Below, in pieces: positions 26,955 through 35,335 of a stretch of DNA of 64,000 nt. The stretch lies in the NCBI GenBank assembly GCA_024235995.1, contig JACKLI010000001.1, forward strand, positions 1,798,001 to 1,862,000. The letters are read 5' to 3'. The position numbers and the translations under genes are program-made. Position 1 is the first letter of the stretch. Every line of letters starts with the position of its first letter. A model generated the notes under the pieces. That model worked only from the letters and a program-made list of their open reading frames with translations. It had not been told where the DNA came from and searched no databases. The stretch is from Burkholderiaceae bacterium. Lineage in GTDB: Bacteria > Pseudomonadota > Gammaproteobacteria > Burkholderiales > Burkholderiaceae_C.

Positions 26955-29276
26955 ATGCTGGCGGCAGGGACTCTTCAGACGACCGCGATGGGGGCGCCCC
27001 AGGCGGACGATGCCCCGTCGGCCGGGCTGTCGCTGCTGGACGAGCGCGACGAGTGGCTGGCCTTCAGCCGCCAGGCAGCCGAGGCCGGCGCGGCGGCGAT
27101 CCCGGACGGTTGCTGGGAATCGTCGGTGGCCCTGGAAGGCATGCATTGCGCGGCCTGCGCCGGCACGATCGAGCGCCTGATCGGCGCGGTGCCGGGGGTG
27201 CGGGAGGTGCAGGTCAGCGCCGCCGCCCAGCGTGCGCGCGTGCTGTGGGACGAGCGGGCCACGCGGCCCTCGCGCTGGCTGGCGGCCCTGCAGGGCAGCG
27301 GCTACCGCGCCGTGCCGGTGCACGACCTGCAGGCCGCCGTGCAGCGCCAGGCCGACACGCGCCGCATGCTGTGGCGCCTGGGCGTGGCCGGCCTGTGCAT
27401 GATGCAGGTGATGATGTACGCCGCCCCGTCGTACTTCACCGCGCCGGGCGAGATCGAGCCCGACCTCATCCATCTGCTGCGCTGGGCCCAGTGGGTGCTG
27501 TCGCTGCCGGTGCTGCTGTTTGCGTGCCAGCCTTTCCTGGCCGGCGCCTGGCGCGATGCGCGCGCGCGCCGGATCGGCATGGACCTGCCGGTGGCGCTGG
27601 GCATGGTCATCACCTTCGTCGTCAGCAGCCTGGGCACCTTCGAGCCCGCGGGGCCCTTCGGCCACGAGGTGTACTTCGACTCGTTCACGATGTTCGTGTT
27701 TTTCCTGCTGGCCGGGCGCTGGCTGGAGCTGCGCCTGCGCGACCGCGCCGCTGGCGCGCTGGAGGCGCTGATGCACCGCCTGCCCGACAGCGTGCAGCGC
27801 CGCGACGCGGGCGGTGGCTGGCAGCGCGTGTCGGCGCGCCGCGTGCGCGTGGGCGACGTACTGCGCGTGCTGCCGGGCGAGAGCTTCGTGGCCGACGGCA
27901 CGATCCTGAGCGGCCAGACCACGGTCGATGAGGCCCTGCTGACGGGCGAATCGCGCCCGGTGGCGCGCGACCGGGGCGAGACGGTGATTGCCGGCAGCCA
28001 CAACCTGAGCCAGCCGGTGGAGCTGCGCGTCAGCCATGTGGGCGAAGGCACGCGCTACGCCCAGGTGGTGGCGCTGATGGAGCAGGCCGCGGTCAGCAAG
28101 CCGCGCATCGCGCAATTGGCCGATCGCCTGGCCACGCCCTTCCTGCTGTTCGTGCTGCTGGCGGCGGGCGTGGCCTGCGCCTGGTGGTGGCCCCAGGACC
28201 CGGAGCATGCCCTGATGGTGGCGGTGGCCATCCTGGTGGTGACCTGCCCCTGTGCGCTGTCGCTGGCCACGCCGGCGGCCATGCTGGCCAGCGCCGGGGC
28301 GCTGGCGCGGCGCGGTGTCCTGGTGCGGCGCCTGCAGGCCATCGAGGCGCTGGCCGCGGTGGACACCGTGGTGTTCGACAAGACCGGCACCTTGACGCGC
28401 GACGCCTTCGTGCTGCAACGGGTGGTGCTGCGCGAGGGCGTGGCGCGCGGCGACGCGCTGGTCCTGGCCGCCGCGCTGGCGCGCCACAGCCTGCACCCGG
28501 TGTCGCGGGCGGTGGCCGCCGCCGCCGGCGAAGCGGTACTGCCCGAGGCCACGCGGGTGCACGAGACGGTGGGGCAGGGTGTGGCGGGTGACGTGGCCTG
28601 GGGTGAGGGGCCGCCACGGCGCCTGCGCCTGGGCTCGCACGCCTTTTGCGCCGTGCCGGCCACGGCGGCGGCCGGGCCGGTGAGCCATTTGAGCGACGAG
28701 CAGGGCTGGCTGGCCAGCTTCGACTTCCTGGAAGACATCCGCGCCGACGCACGGGCGAGCGTGGCGGCCCTGCACGAGCAGGGCCTGCAGGTGCAGCTGG
28801 TGTCGGGCGACGACGCGCGCACGGCGGCGCAGGTGGGCGGGCAGCTCGGCGTGGACGTGGCCCTGGGCGGCTGCTCGCCGGCCGACAAGCTGGACCACCT
28901 GCGGGCGCTGCAGGCGCAGGGCGCGCGCACCGCCATGGTGGGCGACGGGCTGAACGACGGCCCCGTGCTGGCGGCGGCCCAGGTCTCCTTCGCCTTCGGC
29001 CGGGCGGTGCCGCTGGCCCAGGCGCAGTCGGACTTCGTGGTGCTGGGCGAGCGCCTGCTGGCCGTGCCGGCGGCCCGCCGGCAGGCGGTGCGCACGGTGG
29101 CTGTGGTCAAGCAGAATCTGGGCTGGGCCATGGTCTACAACGCCGCCGCCGTGCCGATGGCCATGGCGGGGTGGATGCCGGCCTGGGCCGCGGGCCTGGG
29201 TATGGCCGCCAGTTCGCTGGTGGTGGTGCTCAACGCGCTGCGGCTGTCGCGTGGCATGGATGGGGAGTGGGCCTGA
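26955..29276 (+). CDS. ccoI: cbb3 oxidase assembly copper-transporting P1B-type ATPase
   Basis: 773 aa. The N-terminal heavy-metal domain has GMHCAAC (Cys65, Cys68). Membrane segments, the actuator motif DEALLTGES, the metal-path CPC (Cys431-Pro-Cys433), the phosphorylated Asp475 in DKTGTLT and the hinge GDGLNDGPVLA follow. The GP instead of AP in the hinge and the VPLAQAQSDFVVLG block mark the CcoI/FixI branch, which supplies copper for cbb3 oxidase assembly. The ATG at 26955 coincides with the start of transcription predicted from the FNR box, so a leaderless message or a start at the ATG at 26988 is possible. The stop overlaps the ccoS start (TGATG). Confidence 0.92.
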   Translation: MLAAGTLQTTAMGAPQADDAPSAGLSLLDERDEWLAFSRQAAEAGAAAIPDGCWESSVALEGMHCAACAGTIERLIGAVPGVREVQVSAAAQRARVLWDERATRPSRWLAALQGSGYRAVPVHDLQAAVQRQADTRRMLWRLGVAGLCMMQVMMYAAPSYFTAPGEIEPDLIHLLRWAQWVLSLPVLLFACQPFLAGAWRDARARRIGMDLPVALGMVITFVVSSLGTFEPAGPFGHEVYFDSFTMFVFFLLAGRWLELRLRDRAAGALEALMHRLPDSVQRRDAGGGWQRVSARRVRVGDVLRVLPGESFVADGTILSGQTTVDEALLTGESRPVARDRGETVIAGSHNLSQPVELRVSHVGEGTRYAQVVALMEQAAVSKPRIAQLADRLATPFLLFVLLAAGVACAWWWPQDPEHALMVAVAILVVTCPCALSLATPAAMLASAGALARRGVLVRRLQAIEALAAVDTVVFDKTGTLTRDAFVLQRVVLREGVARGDALVLAAALARHSLHPVSRAVAAAAGEAVLPEATRVHETVGQGVAGDVAWGEGPPRRLRLGSHAFCAVPATAAAGPVSHLSDEQGWLASFDFLEDIRADARASVAALHEQGLQVQLVSGDDARTAAQVGGQLGVDVALGGCSPADKLDHLRALQAQGARTAMVGDGLNDGPVLAAAQVSFAFGRAVPLAQAQSDFVVLGERLLAVPAARRQAVRTVAVVKQNLGWAMVYNAAAVPMAMAGWMPAWAAGLGMAASSLVVVLNALRLSRGMDGEWA

Positions 29277-29413
29277 TGGACGTGCTGTATGTGCTCATCC
29301 CGCTGTCGGTGGTGCTGGTGTTTTTTGTGCTGGGAGCGCTCGGCTGGGCCATTTATCGGGGCCAGTTCGAGGATGTGGAACGCGAGGGGCAGCGCATTCT
29401 CGAGAACGATTGA
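29276..29413 (+). CDS. ccoS: cbb3-type oxidase assembly protein CcoS
   Basis: 45 aa small membrane protein. One transmembrane segment (VLIPLSVVLVFFVLGALGWAIY) is followed by the family tail GQFEDVEREGQRIL. CcoS is needed to insert heme and copper cofactors into cbb3 oxidase. The start overlaps the ccoI stop by 1 base (TGATG), and the stop codon lies inside the next FNR box. Confidence 0.9.
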   Translation: MDVLYVLIPLSVVLVFFVLGALGWAIYRGQFEDVEREGQRILEND

Positions 29414-29450
29414 CGCACGTCAACGTGTCCATGACGCAATTGAGGATACT
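29410..29450 (+). promoter_or_regulatory. FNR/Anr-dependent promoter of the ccoN operon
   Basis: TTGACGCACGTCAA at 29410-29423 is a perfect FNR/Anr dyad. A -10 element GATACT follows at 29445-29450. The geometry predicts transcription from about 29458 with the box at -41.5, the class II arrangement. The start is about 24 nt upstream of the ccoN ATG. The box overlaps the ccoS stop codon. Confidence 0.88.
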
Positions 29451-29481
29451 GCTGCGCGGTTGATAAGTAGGAACGATTGAC

Positions 29482-30918
29482 ATGACATTTGCCAACGCTA
29501 AAGCGACGGTCTACAACGACAAGGTGGTGCGCCAACTGGCCATCATGACGGTGGTCTGGGGGGTGGTGGGCATGCTGGTGGGGGTGATCATCGCCGCCCA
29601 GCTGGCCTGGCCCGAGTTGAGCCTGGGCATTCCCTGGCTCAGTTACGGGCGCTTGCGGCCATTGCACACCAACGCGGTCATCTTTGCCTTTGGCGGCACG
29701 GGCCTGATCGCCACCTCGTTCTACGTGGTGCAGCGCACCTGCCAGGTGCGCCTGTTCAGCGACAAGCTGGCGTCGTTCGTCTTCTGGGGCTGGCAGGCGG
29801 TCATCGTGGGCGCGGTCATCTCGCTGCCCATGGGCTACACCAGCAGCAAGGAATACGCCGAGCTGGAGTGGCCGATCGACATCCTGATCACCCTGGTGTG
29901 GGTGGCCTACGCGATCGTGTTCTTCGGCACCATCGGCACGCGCAAGGTCAAGCACATCTACGTGGCCAACTGGTTCTACGGCGGCTTCATCCTGGCCATC
30001 GCGCTGCTGCACGTGGTCAACAGCGCCGAGCTGCCGGTGGGCTGGATGAAGTCCTACTCGGCCTACGCCGGCGTGCAGGACGCCATGGTGCAGTGGTGGT
30101 ACGGCCACAACGCGGTGGGCTTCTTCCTGACGGCGGGCTTCCTGGGCATGATGTACTACTTCATCCCCAAGCAGGCCGAGCGCCCGGTGTACAGCTACCG
30201 CCTGTCGATCGTGCACTTCTGGGCGCTGATCTTCACCTACATGTGGGCCGGCCCGCACCACCTGCACTACACCGCGCTGCCCGACTGGGCGCAGTCGGTG
30301 GGCATGGTGTTCTCGCTGATCCTGCTGGCCCCCAGCTGGGGCGGCATGCTCAACGGCATCATGACGCTGTCGGGTGCCTGGCACAAGCTGCGCGACGACC
30401 CGATCCTGCGCTTTTTGATCGTGTCGCTGTCGTTCTACGGCATGTCCACCTTCGAGGGGCCGATGATGTCGATCAAGACCGTCAACGCGCTCAGCCACTA
30501 CACCGACTGGACCATCGGCCACGTGCACTCCGGCGCCTTGGGCTGGGTGGGCCTGATCACCATGGGCTCGCTGTACTACATGATCCCGCGCCTGTTCGGC
30601 CGCAAGCAGATGTACAGCGTCAAGGCCATTGAGGCGCACTTCTGGATCGCCACCATCGGCATCGTGCTGTACATCGCCGCGATGTGGATCGCCGGCGTGA
30701 TGCAGGGCCTGATGTGGCGCGCGGTCAACGCCGACGGCACGCTGACCTACACCTTCGTCGAATCGGTCAAGGCGACCTATCCGTTCTACGTGATCCGCTT
30801 GCTGGGCGGCCTGCTGTACCTCAGCGGCATGGTGCTGATGCTGTGGAACACCGCCAAGACGGCCGCTGCCGGCCGCGTGGTGCCGGTTTCGATTCCCGCC
30901 GCCGTGGCGCACGCCTGA
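29482..30918 (+). CDS. ccoN: cbb3-type cytochrome c oxidase subunit I
   Basis: 478 aa, about 12 transmembrane segments. It is the catalytic heme-copper subunit that reduces O2 at low oxygen. The heme and CuB histidines are visible in LHTNAVIFAFGG, WWYGHNAVGFFLT, WAGPHHLHYTALPDW and IGHVHSGALGWVG; the tyrosine in WYGHNAV belongs to the C-family pattern. It is first in the ccoNOQP-G-H transcript driven by the FNR promoter at 29410-29450. AGTAGGA upstream serves as ribosome site. Confidence 0.96.
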   Translation: MTFANAKATVYNDKVVRQLAIMTVVWGVVGMLVGVIIAAQLAWPELSLGIPWLSYGRLRPLHTNAVIFAFGGTGLIATSFYVVQRTCQVRLFSDKLASFVFWGWQAVIVGAVISLPMGYTSSKEYAELEWPIDILITLVWVAYAIVFFGTIGTRKVKHIYVANWFYGGFILAIALLHVVNSAELPVGWMKSYSAYAGVQDAMVQWWYGHNAVGFFLTAGFLGMMYYFIPKQAERPVYSYRLSIVHFWALIFTYMWAGPHHLHYTALPDWAQSVGMVFSLILLAPSWGGMLNGIMTLSGAWHKLRDDPILRFLIVSLSFYGMSTFEGPMMSIKTVNALSHYTDWTIGHVHSGALGWVGLITMGSLYYMIPRLFGRKQMYSVKAIEAHFWIATIGIVLYIAAMWIAGVMQGLMWRAVNADGTLTYTFVESVKATYPFYVIRLLGGLLYLSGMVLMLWNTAKTAAAGRVVPVSIPAAVAHA

Positions 30919-30940
30919 AGCCAGAAAGGACCAACGCATC

Positions 30941-31558
30941 ATGGCGCAAGAAAAAATCACCGGTCACGCACGCATCGAGACCAGCAACTTCCTGATGATC
31001 GTGCTGATCCTGATCGTGGTCTCCTTCGGTGGCCTGGTCGAGATCGTGCCGCTGTTCTTCCAGAAATCCACCACCCAGCCGATCGAGGGCCTGAAGCCCT
31101 ACACCGCGCTGCAGGTGGTGGGGCGCGACGTCTACATCCGCGAGGGCTGCAACAACTGCCACTCGCAGATGATCCGCCCCTTCCGTGCCGAGGCGCTGCG
31201 CTACGGGCCGTACTCGGTGGCGGGTGAATTCGTCTACGACCACCCGCACCTGTGGGGCAGCAAGCGCACCGGGCCCGACCTGGCACGCGTGGGCGGGCGC
31301 TACAGCGACGACTGGCACCGCGCGCACCTGAACAATCCGCGCGACGTGGTGCCCGAGTCCAACATGCCCGCCTACCCGTGGCTGGAGCGCACGGCCGCCG
31401 ACGCAGGCTCGATCCAGGCGCACATGCGCGGCCTGCGCACCCTGGGCGCACCCTACACCGACGAGGAAATCGCCAAGGCGCCCGAGGACGTCAAGGGCAA
31501 GACCGAGCTGGATGCCGTGATCGCCTACCTGCAGGTGCTGGGCATTCACCGCAAGTAA
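30941..31558 (+). CDS. ccoO: cbb3-type cytochrome c oxidase subunit II (monoheme cytochrome c)
   Basis: 205 aa. An N-terminal membrane anchor (FLMIVLILIVVSFGGLVEIV) is followed by a periplasmic cytochrome c domain with CNNCH at Cys70-Cys73-His74 and the distal methionine region ESNMPAYPWL. It passes electrons from CcoP to CcoN. It lies 22 bp after ccoN. Confidence 0.95.
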   Translation: MAQEKITGHARIETSNFLMIVLILIVVSFGGLVEIVPLFFQKSTTQPIEGLKPYTALQVVGRDVYIREGCNNCHSQMIRPFRAEALRYGPYSVAGEFVYDHPHLWGSKRTGPDLARVGGRYSDDWHRAHLNNPRDVVPESNMPAYPWLERTAADAGSIQAHMRGLRTLGAPYTDEEIAKAPEDVKGKTELDAVIAYLQVLGIHRK

Positions 31559-31575
31559 GCACGGAGGACATTCGC

Positions 31576-31713
31576 ATGGATATCAATGTGCTGCGCGGCG
31601 TCATCACCGTGGTGACGTTCATCGTCTTCGTGGGCATCGTGGTCTGGGCCTGGTCGGGCCGCAACCGCGCCCGTTTCGAAGAGGCCGCTCGCCTGCCGTT
31701 CGAGCAGGATTGA
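31576..31713 (+). CDS. ccoQ: cbb3-type oxidase small subunit
   Basis: 45 aa, one transmembrane helix (LRGVITVVTFIVFVGIVVWA) and a charged tail ending FEEAARLPFEQD. Length, tail and place between ccoO and ccoP identify CcoQ/FixQ, which stabilises the complex. The ATG at 31576 has an ACGGAGGA ribosome site. Confidence 0.9.
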   Translation: MDINVLRGVITVVTFIVFVGIVVWAWSGRNRARFEEAARLPFEQD

Positions 31714-31730
31714 ACAACAGGGAACACGCC

Positions 31731-32654
31731 ATGAGCGACTTCACGAGCAATTTCTGGTCGGTGTATGTCACCGTCATCACGCTGGGCGGCATCGTTGCCT
31801 GCCTGCTGCTGCTGTGGTTCAGCGGCAAGACCAAGGCCATGACGCAGGGCGACAACACCACCGGCCACGTATGGGACGAGGACCTGCGCGAGATGAACAA
31901 CCCGCTGCCGCGCTGGTGGGTGGGCCTGTTCATCATCACCTGCGCCTTCGCCTTCGCCTACCTGTACCTGTATCCGGGCCTGGGCTCCTACCAGGGCTCG
32001 CTCAAATGGACCCAGGTCGGCCAGCTCGACCAGGAGTTGGCCAAGGGCAAGGAGCAGGTGGCCCCCATCTACGCCGCCTTTGCCGGCAAGAGCGTGGAGG
32101 AGTTGGCCAAGGACCACCAGGCCATGGCCATTGGCGACCGCCTGTTCATGAACAACTGCGCCCAGTGCCACGGCTCGGATGCGCGCGGCGGCAAGGGCTT
32201 TCCCAACCTGACCGACAAGCAGTGGAACTGGGGCGGCACGCCGGCGCAGATCGAGGAAACCATCGCCAAGGGCCGCACCGGCATGATGCCGCCGATGGCC
32301 GCCGCCGTGGGCACGCCCGAGGACGTGCGCAACGTGGCCAACTACGTGCTCAGCCTGTCGGGCTCGCCGCATGACTCGGTGCGCGCCAACCTGGGACGCG
32401 CCAAGTTCGTGGCCTGCGCCGCCTGCCACGGCATGGACGGCAAGGGCAACCCGGCGCTGGGCGCGCCCAACCTGACCACGGGCATCTTCACCCACGGCCC
32501 GGGGGTCGAGTCGCACATCGTCAGCATGATCACCAACGGTCGCACCGGCGTGATGCCGGCCTGGGACAGCAAGTTCAGCCCCGAGCAGCTGAAGGTGCTG
32601 ACGGCCTACGTCTGGGGCAAGGGCGGCGGCATGCCGGCCGAGGCGGCGAAATAG
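31731..32654 (+). CDS. ccoP: cbb3-type oxidase subunit III (diheme cytochrome c)
   Basis: 307 aa. It has two N-terminal transmembrane segments, unlike the single-anchor form, and then two cytochrome c domains with CAQCH (143-147) and CAACH (229-233). The block GHVWDEDLREMNNPLPRWW between the helices is diagnostic for CcoP. It receives electrons from soluble cytochromes. The ATG at 31731 is preceded by a GGGAACAC stretch. Confidence 0.95.
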   Translation: MSDFTSNFWSVYVTVITLGGIVACLLLLWFSGKTKAMTQGDNTTGHVWDEDLREMNNPLPRWWVGLFIITCAFAFAYLYLYPGLGSYQGSLKWTQVGQLDQELAKGKEQVAPIYAAFAGKSVEELAKDHQAMAIGDRLFMNNCAQCHGSDARGGKGFPNLTDKQWNWGGTPAQIEETIAKGRTGMMPPMAAAVGTPEDVRNVANYVLSLSGSPHDSVRANLGRAKFVACAACHGMDGKGNPALGAPNLTTGIFTHGPGVESHIVSMITNGRTGVMPAWDSKFSPEQLKVLTAYVWGKGGGMPAEAAK

Positions 32655-32716
32655 GCGATACCCGGCCCTGACTGGAGCGTGCGCGCCGCGGGGTGTGCAC
32701 GCTCGAAGCGTTTGAC

Positions 32717-34138
32717 ATGAAACCATCCAAGCAAGCGACGGCAGCAGCGACACGCCCGGACGAAGGGGCGACGGTCTGGCTCTACGAGGCGCAGAAGAAG
32801 GTCTATCCGCGCAGCATCAGCGGCCTGTTCACGCGCTGGCGCTGGTTCTTCGTTTTTGCCACGCAGCTTTTCTTCTACGGCATGCCCTGGGTGCAGTGGG
32901 GCGGACGCCAGGCGATGCTGTTCGACCTGGAGGCGCGGCGCTTTTACATCTTCGGGCTGGTGCTGTACCCGCAGGACGTCATCTACCTGACGGGCATCCT
33001 GATCATCTCGGCGCTGCTGCTGTTCCTGTTCACGGCGGTGGCGGGGCGCCAGTGGTGCGGCTACGCCTGCCCGCAGACCGTCTACACCGAGATCTACCTG
33101 TGGGTGGAAAAGCAGTTCGAAGGCGACCGCCAGGCGCGCATGCGGCTGGACGCCGCCCCCGTGTCGCCGGGCAAGCTGCTGCGCAAGGGCGGCAAGCACG
33201 CGGTGTGGATCGCCATCGGCCTGTGGACGGGCCTGACCTTTGTGGGCTACTTCACGCCCATTCGCGAACTGGCCGCGCACGTGCTGCACTGGAGCCTGGG
33301 GCCGTGGGAGACCTTCTGGGTGTTCTTCTACGGCTTTGCCACCTGGGGCAACGCCGGCTTCATGCGCGAGCAGGTGTGCAAGTACATGTGCCCGTACGCA
33401 CGCTTTCAGAGCGCCATGTTCGACAAGGACACGCTGATCGTCACCTACGACGCGGCCCGCGGCGAACCGCGCGGCGGCCGATCCAAGAAGGCCGACCCGA
33501 AAGCCATGGGCCTGGGCGACTGCATCGACTGCACGATGTGCGTGCAGGTGTGTCCCACCGGCATCGACATCCGCGATGGCCTGCAGTACGAGTGCATCAG
33601 CTGCGCCGCCTGCATCGACGCCTGCGACGAGGTGATGGACAAGGTGGGCTATCCGCGCGGGCTGATTCGCTACTCGACCGAACGGGCGCTGGAGCAGGGC
33701 TGGGGCAAGCGCGAAATCTGGCGCCGGGTGCTGCGCCCGCGCGTGCTGGTCTACAGCGCCGCGCTGGCCACGCTGATCGTGGCCCTGGCCGCCAGCCTGT
33801 GGCTGCGCACGCCCTTCAAGGTCGACATCGTGCGCGACCGCGCCACGCTGGCGCGCATCGTTGAGGGCGGCCAGATCGAGAACATCTACCGCGTGCAGGT
33901 CATGAACGCCACCGAGCAGCCACGCACCTTCAGCCTGGCGGTCGACGGCCTGCCCGGCCTCAAGCTGGTGAGCGAGCCGAGCGTCACCATCGACGGCGCG
34001 CAGTCGATGTGGGTGCCGGTGCAGCTGCGCCTGCCCTATGATGGGACCAAGCCCGGATCGCACGAGATCCACTTCCGCGTGGATTCGCCCGGCGTCGGCG
34101 AGGTGCGCGAAAAATCCGTCTTCATCGTTCCGAGGTAA
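32717..34138 (+). CDS. ccoG: cytochrome c oxidase accessory protein CcoG (FixG/RdxA)
   Basis: 473 aa polytopic membrane protein with a cytoplasmic ferredoxin-like part. CxxCxxCxxxC clusters appear in CIDCTMCVQVCPTG and CISCAACIDACDEVM. The N-terminal NapH-like membrane part has WCGYACPQTVYTE and CKYMCPYARFQ, and the C-terminus is an Ig-like FixG domain. It reduces copper for cbb3 assembly. The ATG at 32717 is chosen over the ORF start at 32693. It follows ccoP by 62 bp, the usual order. Confidence 0.94.
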   Translation: MKPSKQATAAATRPDEGATVWLYEAQKKVYPRSISGLFTRWRWFFVFATQLFFYGMPWVQWGGRQAMLFDLEARRFYIFGLVLYPQDVIYLTGILIISALLLFLFTAVAGRQWCGYACPQTVYTEIYLWVEKQFEGDRQARMRLDAAPVSPGKLLRKGGKHAVWIAIGLWTGLTFVGYFTPIRELAAHVLHWSLGPWETFWVFFYGFATWGNAGFMREQVCKYMCPYARFQSAMFDKDTLIVTYDAARGEPRGGRSKKADPKAMGLGDCIDCTMCVQVCPTGIDIRDGLQYECISCAACIDACDEVMDKVGYPRGLIRYSTERALEQGWGKREIWRRVLRPRVLVYSAALATLIVALAASLWLRTPFKVDIVRDRATLARIVEGGQIENIYRVQVMNATEQPRTFSLAVDGLPGLKLVSEPSVTIDGAQSMWVPVQLRLPYDGTKPGSHEIHFRVDSPGVGEVREKSVFIVPR

Positions 34139-34142
34139 GCCG

Positions 34143-34406
34143 ATGCAAACAAGCCAAGAACCTGTCAGCGCGCCGTGGTGGAAGTACGGCCACATGTGGC
34201 TGGTGGTCAGCGGCCCGGCCATCGTGGTGGTGGCCGGCTTTTTCACCCTGTACCTGGCCATCAGCCGGCCCGACCCGGTCTACACCGATGCCCAGCGTGC
34301 CGTGGTGGCCCAGCCCAGCACGCCAGCCGCGGCCACGCTGACGCCGGCCATGCAGGCGCGCAACCACGCCGCCACCGGTGGCGTGGCCCGCGCCCCGCGC
34401 CCTTGA
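34143..34406 (+). CDS. ccoH: FixH/CcoH-like membrane protein
   Basis: 87 aa. One transmembrane segment (MWLVVSGPAIVVVAGFFTLYLAI) follows a short tryptophan-rich start (APWWKYGH). SRPDPVY after the helix is usual in the short betaproteobacterial FixH/CcoH versions. CcoH helps late assembly of cbb3 oxidase. This form lacks most of the periplasmic domain of Rhodobacter CcoH, so the match rests mainly on position and the helix region. It starts 4 bp after ccoG. Confidence 0.72.
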   Translation: MQTSQEPVSAPWWKYGHMWLVVSGPAIVVVAGFFTLYLAISRPDPVYTDAQRAVVAQPSTPAAATLTPAMQARNHAATGGVARAPRP

Positions 34407-34429
34407 GGCGCGTGTCGGAGGCCCGCACG

Positions 34430-34726
34430 ATGTTGCGTCAACGCCTGATGTGGATTGCCTGGCCGGCCTTCATGGTCGCCGGAGTGCTGGAGGTCATGGT
34501 GTTCGCGGTGCTCGACCCGCTGTCGCTGACCTTGTTCGGCCAAACGGTGGACTGGCCGCGCGAGGCGATCTACAGCGTCACCTTCTTCATCTTCTGGGTC
34601 ATGCTCATGCTCAGCAGCGGCATCACCCTGATGCTGGCGCGCCCGGCCCGCGATCTCAATGGTTTCGAGCGCCGTGAGGTGGTGCAGCCGCCCGAGAACT
34701 GGACGCCGCCCGACATCCTGAAGTAA
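34430..34726 (+). CDS. small two-helix membrane protein at the end of the cco cluster
   Basis: 98 aa. Two transmembrane segments (LMWIAWPAFMVAGVLEVMVFAVL and SVTFFIFWVMLMLSSGITLML) are followed by a cytoplasmic tail with GFERREVVQPPENWTPPD. I do not recognise a named family. The position 23 bp after ccoH on the same strand suggests a role in, or coexpression with, the cbb3 oxidase. The ATG at 34430 gives a start directly before the first helix. Confidence 0.65.
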   Translation: MLRQRLMWIAWPAFMVAGVLEVMVFAVLDPLSLTLFGQTVDWPREAIYSVTFFIFWVMLMLSSGITLMLARPARDLNGFERREVVQPPENWTPPDILK

Positions 34727-34731
34727 GGTGA

Positions 34732-34756
34732 CGCCAAGCGGCGCGAGCGCTTGGCG
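34732..34756. terminator. hairpin at the end of the cco cluster and the ffs gene
   Basis: A 9-bp perfect stem CGCCAAGCG / CGCTTGGCG with a 7-nt loop, between the last cco-cluster gene and the convergent SRP RNA. No T-run follows on either strand, so intrinsic termination is doubtful; it may protect 3' ends or act with Rho. Confidence 0.35.
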
Positions 34757-34781
34757 CGTTCAAGAAAGAGGGGAAATAGGT

Positions 34782-34875
34782 GACGAGCCTTGACCCCGGC
34801 ACTGGCTCCAGAGTGAGGGCTGCTTGGTTCCCCACCTGACCCGGTTGGCCCCTTCACCATGCGGGAAGGCCCGTC
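34782..34875 (-). ncRNA. ffs: signal recognition particle 4.5S RNA
   Basis: About 94 nt on the minus strand. The 10-bp terminal helix GACGGGCCTT / AAGGCTCGTC defines both ends. The apical domain IV core reads GGTCAGGTGGGGAACCAAGCAGCC, the conserved Ffh-binding segment (symmetric and asymmetric loops with a GGAA-type tetraloop region). A TACAAT -10 element lies at 34883-34888 (minus strand). Placement just upstream of dnaX-ybaB-recR is usual in betaproteobacteria. Confidence 0.92.
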
Positions 34876-34880
34876 GCTGT

Positions 34881-35132
34881 CTATTGTAGCGGCAGCAGGC
34901 GGCGCTCGGCCTCGGCGCGGCCGAAACTGAGGGCCAGCAGCTGGAAGATTTCGGCGCGCAACTCGTCCATGCGGTCGGGGTCCTGGCAGTCGCGCAGCCG
35001 CGCCATCAGGCGGCCGCTGCGGGGGTGCTGGCAGCCGCGCAGCGCCTGGATCAGGGTCGCCGCCTCGGGACAGGCCGCGACCAGGGCGGTCTCGGAATCT
35101 GCAAAATCAGGACTGTCGAAGCGGTGCAGCAT
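34881..35132 (-). CDS. hypothetical small protein
   Basis: 83 aa, MLHRFDSPDFADSETALVAA at the start, then a helical charged region. No signal peptide or membrane segment. I do not recognise a family. The composition (balanced Asp/Glu/Arg, cysteines in ALRGCQHP and RLRDCQD) looks like a real small protein rather than a shadow. However, no ribosome site is visible upstream of the ATG at 35132, and its 3' end overlaps the ffs promoter. Confidence 0.5.
   Translation of the reverse strand: MLHRFDSPDFADSETALVAACPEAATLIQALRGCQHPRSGRLMARLRDCQDPDRMDELRAEIFQLLALSFGRAEAERRLLPLQ
34883..34888 (-). promoter_or_regulatory. -10 element of the ffs promoter
   Basis: TACAAT, 7 nt upstream of the predicted 5' end of the SRP RNA. 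The -35 region (near 34906-34911, GCCGAG) is weak. The element sits at the very end of the small reading frame 34881-35132, whose stop codon shares its last base. Confidence 0.65.
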
Positions 35133-35335
35133 GGATCGAGGAGGCAGGTCGGCACCGTGTGCGGCGCGTGGCTTTCAGACCATTGATCATGACGATGTTG
35201 CGCCGCAGCATAACGCGCTTTGGCGACTCGCGCGAGCCGGCGTTGTGCGAATGCATCGTTTCAGAGCTTGCACTCTAAAACGTCGATCGGTTCAGCCTGG
35301 CGAGACCCCATGAATGCGCCCGTAGAATCGCCGCC

